NCBI GenBank assembly: GCA_013298995.1
Contig: JAAFJW010000011.1
Location: 1-39,505, forward strand
Origin: Sphingobacteriales bacterium
GTDB taxonomy: Bacteria > Bacteroidota > Bacteroidia > Sphingobacteriales > Sphingobacteriaceae
Direction: 5' to 3'
Length of the DNA: 39,505 bases
Part shown: positions 1 through 7,945 of the stretch, piece after piece
How positions within the stretch are numbered: the stretch's first letter is position 1
Layout of the letters: each line of letters begins with the position of its first letter
Translations under genes and position numbers: made by a program
The notes under the pieces: generated by a model
The model's database searches: none
What the model was told of the DNA's origin: nothing
The model's input: only the letters and a program-made list of their open reading frames with translations

Positions 1-495
1 CTATGTTTATTATATTTTTATCCATAAAAAAAAGCACTGTATAACGAAAAAAAACTTCGCCATAAAATGGGTGTATTTTTTCAAATATAATTCAAAAAAA
101 TATAAGTGGCGTTTTTTTGGTTAATGATTATGTGTAAAGTTTGATAAAGTTGTTGATGTATAGTTGATAATTTTATTTTTAAATTGAGTTGGGTTAATTT
201 TAAATAAATCAGTTTTAAGTTGAAACCATTTTTAAACAGCTTGAAAAGGAGTTTTTACATTAAATTCTTTTCTTAACAATCCTTGGTATTTTACACTGGT
301 TGTAATTTGCTGCCTCATATAAAAATGTATTCAAAAAAAAACAACTTAGCCAGCGCATTGTTATAATATTGTAATAATTTAAAAAATATGATTTTTTAAA
401 ACATATTTAAAAACAAAATATTACTATTGTTGTAAATATTGCAAGCAAAGCAATAAATAAATGTAAAAATAAAAACTAACTAATCCAAAAATCCT
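1..495. other. AT-rich non-coding stretch
   Basis: There is no convincing reading frame on either strand. The sequence is very AT-rich with many A and T runs. I looked for a Bacteroidota promoter (TTTG, about 19 nt, TAnnTTTG) on the plus strand ahead of the gene at 496 and found no match to both boxes. It presumably holds the promoter of that gene, but I cannot place it. Confidence 0.5.
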
Positions 496-942
496 ATGTT
501 TAGTAAATTGTATCAAATTGTAAAATCAAACTCATTAACCCTTATTACCGAAAACAATATAGTGCCACTAAAATTTAAAGATGCAGCTATAAACGAAGCA
601 TCGGGCACCATAGTAGATGTACTAAAATCGCAGATGGAAAACGGTAAATTTAAAGATGTGCTTAGGTTTTTTCAAACCTCGGGTATTGATAATAATGCCT
701 TAATTAACATTGGTATAAATAAATACGCCAATAGGTTAAACAGGTATTATAATATTAATATTGATGCCGCAAAAGAAATTTCTGTAGCTTTAATACCGCC
801 AACAATGAAACAATTTGTTGCCTCAACCGAAACATCCGAAACTAGGGAATCGGCTATATTTTCGGCACTAAATTGGTTAAGTGGCAATACCATTAATTTC
901 GAAAAAATGCTATCTCGAATGAATACTTTACATATAGCGTAA
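496..942 (+). CDS. DUF937/YidB-like protein of unknown function
   Basis: This 148-residue protein has no signal peptide or membrane segment. Its pattern recalls the DUF937 (YidB-like) proteins common in Bacteroidota: a start of the form MFxxLxxIVK, a conserved AINEASGTIVDVLKSQ helix around residues 31-46, a GKFKDVLRFF helix at about 50-59, and a late IPPTMKQF segment near residues 100-107. The glycine-rich C-terminus usual in that family is missing; it ends instead in an ALNWLSGNTINFEKMLSRM helix. It stands alone, with a terminator 19 bp after the stop and no operon partner. No function is known for the family, so none is proposed. The family assignment is from remembered sequence pattern only and could be wrong. 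Confidence 0.55.
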   Translation: MFSKLYQIVKSNSLTLITENNIVPLKFKDAAINEASGTIVDVLKSQMENGKFKDVLRFFQTSGIDNNALINIGINKYANRLNRYYNINIDAAKEISVALIPPTMKQFVASTETSETRESAIFSALNWLSGNTINFEKMLSRMNTLHIA

Positions 943-960
943 AAAATATCATTTTAAAAT

Positions 961-995
961 GAGGGCAATTTTGTATAATTATTGCCCTTTTTTTA
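961..995 (+). terminator. Rho-independent terminator after the DUF937-like gene
   Basis: An 8-bp perfect stem, AGGGCAAT (962-969) with ATTGCCCT (981-988), closes an 11-nt loop and is followed by a run of seven T. It lies 19 bp past the stop codon at 942 and points along the plus strand. Confidence 0.8.
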
Positions 996-1223
996 TAACC
1001 TCCTATTTTTAAGATGGCAATCGATGCCAATAACCATGCACAATTTTATTTATTATGGCTGTGGCACACCATGCTTACCCTAGCCAATGTGTAGGCAAAA
1101 CAGCAATTATACCCTTAGGTGGCATTGCCAGCTACTAATGCAAAATGGCTAAAATTACCCCTCAAAACATCCCACCAAAACCACTATCTAATTTCACAAA
1201 TATTTACCTTATTTTTGAAACCA

Positions 1224-1637
1224 ATGAAAATACAAATTATAAATGGCCCCAACCTAAACTTATTAGGCAAGCGTGAACCTGGTATTTATGGTAGCGAAGG
1301 CTTCGAAACTTTTTTTGAGGCACTAAAAAACAAATATGCTACCATCCAATTGCATTATTTTCAAAGCAATGTAGAGGGCGAAATTATAAACAAGCTACAC
1401 GAAGTGGGTTTTAGTTTTGATGGTGTGGTAATAAATGCGGGTGCTTATACGCATACATCTATTGCCATTGCTGATGCCATTGCAGCTATCAAAACCCCTG
1501 TTATCGAGGTGCATATATCAAACGTATATGCCCGCGAAGATTATAGGCACCATAGCATGATGGCCAAAAACTGTAAAGGTATTATTACTGGCTTTGGCTT
1601 GCAAAGTTACGAGTTGGGTGTGATGAGTTTTTTGTAG
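1224..1637 (+). CDS. aroQ: 3-dehydroquinate dehydratase, type II
   Basis: The enzyme removes water from 3-dehydroquinate to give 3-dehydroshikimate, the third step of the shikimate pathway, in the cytoplasm as a dodecamer. The start at 1224 gives 137 residues beginning MKIQIINGPNLNLLG, the usual family N-terminus; the frame is open further upstream to 1119, but those 35 residues match nothing and would exceed the family length of about 140-150. Catalytic features are visible: the flexible lid with Arg17 and Tyr22 (KREPGIYGS), Asn71 in INAGAYTHTS, and His97 in EVHISN. No other shikimate genes are nearby. It converges on the glycosyltransferase gene with 49 bp between the stops. Confidence 0.95.
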   Translation: MKIQIINGPNLNLLGKREPGIYGSEGFETFFEALKNKYATIQLHYFQSNVEGEIINKLHEVGFSFDGVVINAGAYTHTSIAIADAIAAIKTPVIEVHISNVYAREDYRHHSMMAKNCKGIITGFGLQSYELGVMSFL

Positions 1638-1686
1638 AGCTAGGCGATAAATAAAAACTGTGCATCTGTGGCAAACAACACAAACC

Positions 1687-2715
1687 CTACCTCCAAATAG
1701 CGCTAAACCGTTTTTTGCCTAGTATAAAATAATCCCATACCACACTCCCGGCATAGCGGCCAACGGTATTGGGCTGGCTTATTACATGGCTGTTGTATTT
1801 TACTTGACCTTTAAATAAGGCTTTAATAACATGGCGATGGGCTTTACTTATGGCAAAAGCGTTTTTAATTTTGCCTTCGAAAATAAATTTAATAAGGGCT
1901 ATAAAATCCAAAAAGAAACGTATAAAAATTAAGATATTGGCTTGGGTGGGTGGGAGATTTTTTTTGATTAAAAACAAGTTGTTTCTAAAATTCAAATAAG
2001 TTTTAAACGGGCTTTCCATACTTAAAGTACCACCGCCCACGTGGTAAACAGTGGCTTGGCCACAATACATTACACGGTAGCCAAGGTTTTTGGCCCGCCA
2101 ACATAAGTCAATTTCTTCGATATGGGCAAAAAAAGCCTCGTCCAAGCCGTTTAATATTTTCCATACAGGTGCTTTTATAAATAAGGCACAACCAGCTGCC
2201 CAAAAAATATCCATATCGCTATCGTACTGTCCTTTATCTTCTTCAACCGCATCAAAAATACGGCCACGGCAAAATGGGTAAGCAAGGCTATCAATAAAAC
2301 AGCCCGCTGCACCAGCATACTCAAAATGGCTTTTGCGGTAGTAGGCTTTTATTTTGGGCTGCGCAATGGCAATGCTTGCATCGCTTTCCATTAAACGAAT
2401 AAGTGGCGAAATCCAATCGGGTGTAACCTCCACATCGGAGTTTAGCAATATAAAATAATCGGCCTGTACTTGGCGCAATACCTTGTTATAGCCTTCGGCA
2501 AAGCCATAATTTTTTTCGTTTTTAATCACTTTTACCGCTGGAAAATGCTCGGATAAAAAATCAACCGAGCCGTCGGTGGAATCGTTATCACCTACAATAA
2601 TTTCTAAATTGGGATAATTGCTATTAAAAACCGATGGTAAAAATTGTTGCAAATGCGCTTTACCATTCCAGTTTAAAATTACAATAGCAACGCTTGGGTA
2701 ATTTATCAACACCAT
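1687..2715 (-). CDS. Family 2 glycosyltransferase
   Basis: This 342-residue enzyme has a GT-A fold of the GT2 family, similar to rhamnosyl or N-acetylglucosaminyl transferases used for cell-surface polysaccharides. The N-terminus VAIVILNWNGKAHL and the following GDNDSTDGS form the nucleotide-sugar site; LLNSDVEV near residues 91-98 supplies the DXD-like metal motif; HIEEIDLCWRAKNLGY at about 198-213 is the conserved acidic block (ED/E-D) of this subgroup. A basic, amphipathic C-terminal part (about 235-300) may sit on the membrane. The sugar and acceptor cannot be told from sequence. It stands alone, divergent from the WbqC-like gene, which is also of a family often found in surface-polysaccharide loci. 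Confidence 0.85.
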   Translation of the reverse strand: MVLINYPSVAIVILNWNGKAHLQQFLPSVFNSNYPNLEIIVGDNDSTDGSVDFLSEHFPAVKVIKNEKNYGFAEGYNKVLRQVQADYFILLNSDVEVTPDWISPLIRLMESDASIAIAQPKIKAYYRKSHFEYAGAAGCFIDSLAYPFCRGRIFDAVEEDKGQYDSDMDIFWAAGCALFIKAPVWKILNGLDEAFFAHIEEIDLCWRAKNLGYRVMYCGQATVYHVGGGTLSMESPFKTYLNFRNNLFLIKKNLPPTQANILIFIRFFLDFIALIKFIFEGKIKNAFAISKAHRHVIKALFKGQVKYNSHVISQPNTVGRYAGSVVWDYFILGKKRFSAIWR

Positions 2716-2734
2716 TATTTATTTGCTTAAAAGC

Positions 2735-2766
2735 CAAAATTATAATAAAATTAGGATATATATTTG
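2735..2766. promoter_or_regulatory. Candidate divergent promoter -7 boxes
   Basis: The 89-bp gap between the two divergent genes carries a TAnnTTTG box on each strand: TATATTTG on plus at 2759-2766, 38 bp before the WbqC-like start, and TAATTTTG on minus (2735-2742), 19 bp before the glycosyltransferase start. Neither has a TTTG box 19 nt upstream, so they match only half of the Bacteroidota consensus; chance matches are possible in such AT-rich DNA. Confidence 0.35.
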
Positions 2767-2804
2767 TGCTGTAACTGTATTAAAAAAAAATTAACCCTAG
2801 GCCA

Positions 2805-3410
2805 ATGCCCAAAGCTATTTTCCCTTTATTTTATTTGCCCAATTTATACTACTTTAAGCAACTATTGGCCTACAAGCACCAGCCAGTATTAATTGAAAAA
2901 CAAGAACATTTCCCTAAGCAAACGTATAGAAACCGGGCCGAAATTTACAGCCCCAACGGAAAACTTAACCTTTCGGTACCCATTACCCGTGGCAACGGAA
3001 ACCATACGTTTTACAAAGATATTGCTATATGTAACGATACCAATTGGCAGCATATACACTGGAAAACCATCGAATCATGCTACCGAAACTCGGCTTACTT
3101 TGAGTTTTATGAGGATGATTTTGCCCCATTTTACCAGAAAAAGTACCGTTTTTTGTTCGATTATAATTTAGATTTATTTAACCTCACACTTAAAAACTTA
3201 AAACTAAATGTAGCCCTTTCGTTTATCGATGAATTTTATACCCAGCATCCCCTACCCGATTTTAGAAACGCCATTAATACCAAAAACCTACAAAACTATA
3301 GTGCAAAACCGTACTTTCAGGTTTTTGAGGATAGAGAAGGCTTTAAAGGAAATTTAAGTATTATTGATTTATTGTTTAACCAAGGCCCACAATCACTAAG
3401 TTTTTTATAG
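2805..3410 (+). CDS. WbqC-like family protein
   Basis: At 201 residues, this matches the length and layout of WbqC-like proteins: an N-terminal FPLFYLPNLYYFKQLL segment (residues 6-21), then a TYRNRAEIYSPNGKLNLSVPI block (about 40-60) and a central DTNWQHIHWKTIESCYRNSAYF motif (about 78-99), all hallmarks of the family. WbqC relatives occur in O-antigen and surface-glycan loci, but the reaction is not established. It is soluble, with no signal peptide. The corA gene follows after one base pair, so the two are almost certainly co-transcribed and perhaps translationally coupled, although no functional link with magnesium transport is evident. Confidence 0.85.
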   Translation: MPKAIFPLFYLPNLYYFKQLLAYKHQPVLIEKQEHFPKQTYRNRAEIYSPNGKLNLSVPITRGNGNHTFYKDIAICNDTNWQHIHWKTIESCYRNSAYFEFYEDDFAPFYQKKYRFLFDYNLDLFNLTLKNLKLNVALSFIDEFYTQHPLPDFRNAINTKNLQNYSAKPYFQVFEDREGFKGNLSIIDLLFNQGPQSLSFL

Positions 3411-3411
3411 C

Positions 3412-4542
3412 ATGCAAGCCCCTAGCGATTACAATTTTAACATTGTGCAAAACAAAAACGAAGATAACCCTGGCGAAACCCCAGGTAGTTTTACTATTGT
3501 TGATAAAAGTTTCCCTAGCAAGCTGTTTGTTTATGCCTACAATAGCACACAACTATTTGAATTGCAAACAGATGATGTGCAACAAGCCTTCGATTTTATG
3601 CGCCAACATCCCACCAAAACCTGCTGGATAGATGTAAAAGGACTGGGCACACAAACGGTGTTAAACACGCTACAAAACCAGCTAAATATTAACGTTTTAA
3701 CCATGGAAGATATAGTTAAAACCTACCAACGACCAAAATTTGAGGAATACGAAAACTATATTTTTGTAACCAGTCGCATGCTGGAACTAGGTAAAAGCCT
3801 CCAACTAAAAAACGAACAACTTTCGTTCCTTTTGTTTGATAATTTAATTATCAGTTTTCAGGAAGATTACGACGATATTTTAGACCCTGTACGCAACCGC
3901 TTACGCAAAAACCTAAATGGCAATATGCGTAACCAAGGCCCATCGTACATGCTGTATGCGCTGATGGATACCGTAATTGACCATTATTTTACCATTATTA
4001 ACCGCCTAGGCGACGAGCTTGAAACCGTTGAAGAACATCTTTACCAAAAAGCCCACAAATTTTTAATGTACCGCATACAAGGCGTAAAAAAATTACTAAT
4101 AAGTATGCGTAGGGCTAGCTGGCCCGAGCGGGATAAACTCAATGATATTTTGCGTAGCCAAAACCCATTAATAAACCCCGAAACCAAAGTTTTTTTTAGA
4201 GATGCTTACGACCACTCTATCCAAATTATTGATTTAATCGAAAGCTATAAAGAAATTTCGACAGGCTTACTTGATCTTTACCTATCAATGATAAGCAATA
4301 AGATGAACGAGATAATGAAATTTTTAACCATTATTTCGGTAATTTTTATGCCACTAACTTTTATTGCAGGTATTTATGGGATGAATTTTGCCAACCAAGA
4401 CCCTAAAACTGGTGCAATTTTACCCCACAATATGCCCGAACTCTATTGGCCAAACGGTTATTTATTTGCTATGGCTTTAATGGTGTTGATTACAGCTTTA
4501 CAAATATGGTATTTTGCAAAAAAAGGCTGGTTTAAAGGCTAG
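3412..4542 (+). CDS. corA: CorA-family magnesium/cobalt transporter
   Basis: CorA forms a homopentameric inner-membrane channel that takes up Mg2+ (and Co2+ or Ni2+) down the membrane potential. This 376-residue copy has the expected long cytoplasmic N-terminal alpha/beta funnel (residues 1 to about 290), two C-terminal membrane helices (about 300-320 and 349-369), and between them the GMN selectivity motif at 323-325 followed by the MPEL loop motif at 341-344. The PERDKL stretch near residue 238 lies in the long stalk helix. The gene begins one base after the WbqC-like stop. There is no Mg2+-sensing leader between them, so regulation would have to lie upstream of 2805. Confidence 0.95.
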   Translation: MQAPSDYNFNIVQNKNEDNPGETPGSFTIVDKSFPSKLFVYAYNSTQLFELQTDDVQQAFDFMRQHPTKTCWIDVKGLGTQTVLNTLQNQLNINVLTMEDIVKTYQRPKFEEYENYIFVTSRMLELGKSLQLKNEQLSFLLFDNLIISFQEDYDDILDPVRNRLRKNLNGNMRNQGPSYMLYALMDTVIDHYFTIINRLGDELETVEEHLYQKAHKFLMYRIQGVKKLLISMRRASWPERDKLNDILRSQNPLINPETKVFFRDAYDHSIQIIDLIESYKEISTGLLDLYLSMISNKMNEIMKFLTIISVIFMPLTFIAGIYGMNFANQDPKTGAILPHNMPELYWPNGYLFAMALMVLITALQIWYFAKKGWFKG

Positions 4543-4646
4543 GAACTTATAACCTGCTTCACATTTTTTTACTTTGCTTGCTATTTTTTTGCTTGTATAA
4601 CTGCACACACAATATTTTTATTTACTTGAATGTATAAAAACCACTT

Positions 4647-5096
4647 ATGATTGATAAACAACTATTGCTTTCGCATTGCCAAGACTTGGTTTTGGCTAAG
4701 GCCGATGATTTAAAACTTGCAATAAAAAACACCCGCGAAGCGGCAAATAACGACACAAAAAGTAGCATGGGCGATAAATACGAAACCAGCCGCGAAATGT
4801 TACAACAAAATATAAACCAACTGGAGCAACAGCTAGCCGAAACTAATTTGATGCTTTTTAGCCTAAGGTCGATAAAAATTAAAGCCCATCCTTTAGGCAT
4901 TGATATGGGCACAGTGGTAAACACAACTTTAGGTATATTTTTTATTGCGGTGAGTATAGGAGCTATAAATTTTGCTACACATAGTGTGGTTATAATTTCG
5001 CAAGTATCGCCCTTAGGCAAATTATTAAAAGGCAAAAACACAGGCGATGATTTTACTTTAAATGGGCAAGTACAAAAGGTATTGGCTATTTATTAA
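4647..5096 (+). CDS. GreA/GreB C-terminal-like protein
   Basis: The 149-residue protein has an N-terminal helical part with coiled-coil character (about residues 40-72, REMLQQNINQLEQQLAET) and a small beta-rich C-terminal part ending SPLGKLLKGKNTGDDFTLNG (about 120-139), which resembles the FKBP-like C-terminal domain of transcript cleavage factors GreA and GreB (SPLGxxLLGKxxGD). The acidic tip that lets Gre factors catalyse RNA cleavage is not evident, so it may bind RNA polymerase without cleavage activity. Such short relatives are common in Bacteroidota and are often misnamed 3-oxoacyl-ACP synthase. It stands alone and converges on the pseudouridine synthase gene with 27 bp between stops, where a weak 5-bp hairpin lies. 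Confidence 0.6.
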   Translation: MIDKQLLLSHCQDLVLAKADDLKLAIKNTREAANNDTKSSMGDKYETSREMLQQNINQLEQQLAETNLMLFSLRSIKIKAHPLGIDMGTVVNTTLGIFFIAVSIGAINFATHSVVIISQVSPLGKLLKGKNTGDDFTLNGQVQKVLAIY

Positions 5097-5123
5097 ACCT
5101 ATAAAATATTGGTTTTTATAAAT

Positions 5124-5843
5124 TTACACATCGTTTTTTTGCAATAGCTTTAGCAGTACGGCAAAATCTTTGGGGTAATCGGCAATAAAAGTTTTGGTTT
5201 CGGTATCCGATATTTTAAAAGTTACTTGGCGTGAGTGCAATGCAAAACGTTTCATAATAGGCTGCTCTTCTTCATGCTTGCTTAAAATATATTTTCGTTT
5301 TATATGCGATAAAAAAACAGGTTTACCACCATACATGGCATCGCCAGCTATAGATGCTTTTTGTGTAGCCAAGTGTATGCGTATTTGGTGCATACGCCCT
5401 GTAACGGGCTGGGCTTCTATTAAAGTATAATGTTTAAAATAAGTAAGCGAATTAAAATGGGTCTCGGCTCGTTTACCGTCCGTTCGGCTAATGGTTACGT
5501 TTCCTTTTCCTACGTTTAGTATAGGTAAATCAACCAATAGCTGGTTAAAAACATGGGTGCCATCTACAATGGCATGGTAAACTTTTTTTACTTCACGGTG
5601 TTCAAATTGCATCGAAACAAAACGGTATGTTTCGGGGTTTTTGGCAATTATCATCGCACCCGAAGTATCTTTATCTAAGCGATGACAAATTTGTGCATCG
5701 GCATGGTACAATTTGGCTAGCCGAAGGATATTCATCTCACCTCCTTCACGCTCATCAAGCGAGCTTATAAAAGGAGGTTTATTAATAACCATTAAATCAT
5801 CGTTTTCAAATAGGATAAGACTTTGTAGTGTAGGATTTTTCAT
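5124..5843 (-). CDS. RluA-family pseudouridine synthase
   Basis: This enzyme converts specific uridines in rRNA or tRNA to pseudouridine. The 239-residue protein carries the RluA signature HRLDKDTSG at 54-62, with Asp57 as the catalytic aspartate, and the later GRMHQIRIHLA motif (about 173-183). There is no N-terminal S4 RNA-binding domain, which places it with the short RluA/TruC/YqcB-type members rather than RluC or RluD. The target cannot be assigned. A TAnnTTTG box (minus strand, 5851-5858) lies only 7 bp before the start codon, so the mRNA could have almost no leader, but no -33 box supports it. Confidence 0.9.
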   Translation of the reverse strand: MKNPTLQSLILFENDDLMVINKPPFISSLDEREGGEMNILRLAKLYHADAQICHRLDKDTSGAMIIAKNPETYRFVSMQFEHREVKKVYHAIVDGTHVFNQLLVDLPILNVGKGNVTISRTDGKRAETHFNSLTYFKHYTLIEAQPVTGRMHQIRIHLATQKASIAGDAMYGGKPVFLSHIKRKYILSKHEEEQPIMKRFALHSRQVTFKISDTETKTFIADYPKDFAVLLKLLQKNDV

Positions 5844-5901
5844 CTACCCGCAAACTTAATCAAAATTTAAAACTATTTTATTGGCTAGAGGCTTTTGGGC
5901 A

Positions 5902-5993
5902 GCGGGCTTCGGGCAACGGGCTTCGGGCAACGGGCTACGAGCACTACATGATAAGATGCTCGAAAGCCCGAAGCCCGTTGCCCGAAAGCCCGC
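5902..5993. repeat. GC-rich palindromic repeat with 14-bp internal period
   Basis: A unit of the form GGGCTTCGGGCAAC is repeated in tandem (two exact units and a degenerate third, about 5904-5942), followed by an inverted copy at 5958-5993. Arms 5902-5928 and 5966-5993 pair over 27 bp with a single bulged A. The block is strikingly GC-rich in an AT-rich genome. It begins 2 bp after the response-regulator stop codon. No T run follows on either strand, so it is not a standard intrinsic terminator; it looks like a dispersed REP-like element that could still stabilise the 3' end of the mRNA. Confidence 0.7.
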
Positions 5994-5995
5994 CG

Positions 5996-6691
5996 CTACT
6001 CCGCTTCGATTTCAAATTTATACCCTACGCCTTTTACGGTGACAACATACGAGTCGCCCAGTTTTTCACGTAGTTTTCTAATATGTACATCGATGGTGCG
6101 GTTGGTTACTACTACACTATCTTCCCAAATATTTTTTAGTATTACCTCGCGGGTATAAACCTTGCCTGGTTTTGAAGCCAATAGATATAATAGTTCGAAT
6201 TCTTTTTTTGCTAATACCACTTTATTGCCTCCTTGGAAAACCAAAAACGCATCTCTATCTATCACCAAATCGCCTATTTCTACTTTGCTATCTAAGGTTT
6301 CTTCGCTTTGTACATTTCGCCTAAGAATGGCATTTATACGGCTTATCAAAGCCCTAGGTTTAATAGGCTTGGCTATATAATCATCGGCACCTACATTAAA
6401 GCCTGCAATTTCCGAGTATTCTTCGCTGCGGGCAGTTAAAAATACCATAAATGTATTTTTAAACTCTGGCATAGCCCGCATCATACGGCAGGCTTCTATA
6501 CCATCCATTTTGGGCATCATAATATCCAAGATGATTAAATCAGGGATAACTTTTTTGGCTTCGGCTACGGCTTGCTGCCCATTAGATGCAGTATATACTT
6601 GATATCCTTCTTTTTTAAGGTTATACTCTATAAGTTCGAGTATATCAGGTTCATCATCAACTATTAAAATTACTGGTTTAGTGGTACTCAT
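5996..6691 (-). CDS. OmpR/PhoB-family DNA-binding response regulator
   Basis: The 231-residue protein has a receiver domain (residues 7-122) with acidic pocket Asp12-Asp13, phosphoacceptor Asp56 (LDIMMP), Thr86 and Lys108, followed by a winged-helix effector domain (about 132-228) with the recognition segment TNRTIDVHIRKLREKLG. It should act as a phosphorylation-controlled transcription factor. No histidine kinase is adjacent on either side, so its partner is elsewhere; the sequence is closest in look to the PhoB-like regulators conserved in Bacteroidota, but the stimulus is not deducible. An array of GTTAA/TTAAC half-sites lies in its upstream gap and could be its own binding region. Confidence 0.93.
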   Translation of the reverse strand: MSTTKPVILIVDDEPDILELIEYNLKKEGYQVYTASNGQQAVAEAKKVIPDLIILDIMMPKMDGIEACRMMRAMPEFKNTFMVFLTARSEEYSEIAGFNVGADDYIAKPIKPRALISRINAILRRNVQSEETLDSKVEIGDLVIDRDAFLVFQGGNKVVLAKKEFELLYLLASKPGKVYTREVILKNIWEDSVVVTNRTIDVHIRKLREKLGDSYVVTVKGVGYKFEIEAE

Positions 6692-6739
6692 AGCTTGTTT
6701 AAGTTTGGTACGAATTTAGTTGCATTTATGCTTGCATTG

Positions 6740-6788
6740 GTTAATATAGTATTAACAAATTGTTAACTAACACATTAATTTAACAATT
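6740..6788. promoter_or_regulatory. Array of four alternating GTTAA/TTAAC half-sites
   Basis: The 138-bp gap upstream of the response regulator holds two perfect palindromes in tandem: GTTAATA-3-TATTAAC (740-746 and 750-756, offset 6000) and AATTGTTAA-13-TTAACAATT (6758-6766 and 6780-6788). Each is built from the same half-site. The position 49-97 bp before the start codon fits an operator region for autoregulation, but the AT content makes some chance symmetry likely. Confidence 0.4.
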
Positions 6789-6829
6789 ACATATTCATAA
6801 CAATATAAAAAAAATATTTTTTGATAATC

Positions 6830-7945
6830 TTACTTTAATTTTTTGTTCAAAAACAAATCTAAGCTGCTCCCTCTTAGGTTTTTGGCTATTATTTTACCTT
6901 CGGGGTTTATAAGTATCGAAAACGGAATAGCAACAACATTATAAGCTAGCGCAACTGGCGATTCGAACCCTTTAAAATCCGATACATGCCCCCATGTAAG
7001 CCCATCATCTTTAATTGCTTTTATCCATTTATCTTTATCATCATCTAATGAAAAACTAAAAACAGTGAAATTTTTAGAACTATATTTTTTAAACGCTTGT
7101 ACTACCAATGGGTTTTCTTGCCGACAAGGGCCACACCACGATGCCCAAAAATCGATAAGTACGTATTTTCCTTTTAAATCAGATAGCTTTAAAGTTTTAC
7201 CTTCGGGGCTTTCGGCTATAATTTCGGGAGCTATTTTGCCTATCGTTATTTTATCAAGGGCTTCCATTTGCGTTATAAAAGCCTCTATTTGCTTGTTTTT
7301 AAACTTACCTTTTAGCCCTTTGGCATAAGCAATAATATTGTTTTCGTAAATGCTGTTTTCATCCAAGCTAAGCAATAAACTGGCAGCATAGTAGGCTGTT
7401 ATCGCTTGGCTATTATGGCTCACAAATTGGCTAAGCTGCTGTAAAAAAGGGCTTATTAATAATTTGGCTTGGCTTTGGTAGGCTTCAATAATGGTTTCTT
7501 TTTGTTCGGGATTACGCTCTAGCAATAAGGAATATTTTTGGCTTAATGCGGCATTTTTAGTTTCAATATCGTTTATTAACTTATTTAAAGCCAAGGTTTC
7601 GGTGGCCTCTTCGCTACCATCAATACTAAAATTAGCCGCTTGTTTTTCATCAATACGCATATTTATTTGGTTGCCATTATTGGCCACCAATAGGTAATTT
7701 TTATTGTTATATCCCACCTGATAAATAGAGGGTTCGGCAGCTATGGCAGCCAGTTTAAAGGTTTTATTTTCGCCCACTATGGCCGAATCTACCACCAGCA
7801 TTTCGCCTGCCTCACTTTGTTTAAATAGGCGTACTATTTGTTTGCCTAGGGTGGCATTTTTAATTTCGCCTTCAATAATAAACTTGGTTTTATCTTTACA
7901 ACTTGCCAATAGTAGCGCAAAAATAATTACAGTAAAATTTTTCAT
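6830..7945 (-). CDS. Thiol-disulfide oxidoreductase lipoprotein, TlpA-like with DUF4369-type N-terminus
   Basis: The protein is probably an envelope-anchored thioredoxin-fold oxidoreductase. Residues 1-16 form a lipoprotein signal (lipobox LASC, Cys16). Residues about 22-110 resemble the DUF4369 beta domain (IIEGEIKNATLGKQIVRL), followed by a helical linker and a C-terminal AhpC/TSA-thioredoxin domain (about 236-371) with the active site WCGPC at 270-274 inside FWASWCGPCRQENP. Total length 371. Relatives act in cytochrome c maturation or in general periplasmic disulfide reduction; the client here is unknown. Its start codon overlaps the gatB stop as ATGA, so it is translationally coupled to gatB despite having an unrelated role. 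Confidence 0.9.
   Translation of the reverse strand: MKNFTVIIFALLLASCKDKTKFIIEGEIKNATLGKQIVRLFKQSEAGEMLVVDSAIVGENKTFKLAAIAAEPSIYQVGYNNKNYLLVANNGNQINMRIDEKQAANFSIDGSEEATETLALNKLINDIETKNAALSQKYSLLLERNPEQKETIIEAYQSQAKLLISPFLQQLSQFVSHNSQAITAYYAASLLLSLDENSIYENNIIAYAKGLKGKFKNKQIEAFITQMEALDKITIGKIAPEIIAESPEGKTLKLSDLKGKYVLIDFWASWCGPCRQENPLVVQAFKKYSSKNFTVFSFSLDDDKDKWIKAIKDDGLTWGHVSDFKGFESPVALAYNVVAIPFSILINPEGKIIAKNLRGSSLDLFLNKKLK

Noticed and set aside
1119-1223. Longer N-terminus for aroQ
   Set aside because: The 35 extra residues match no part of type II dehydroquinases, and MKIQIINGPNLNLLG is the standard start.
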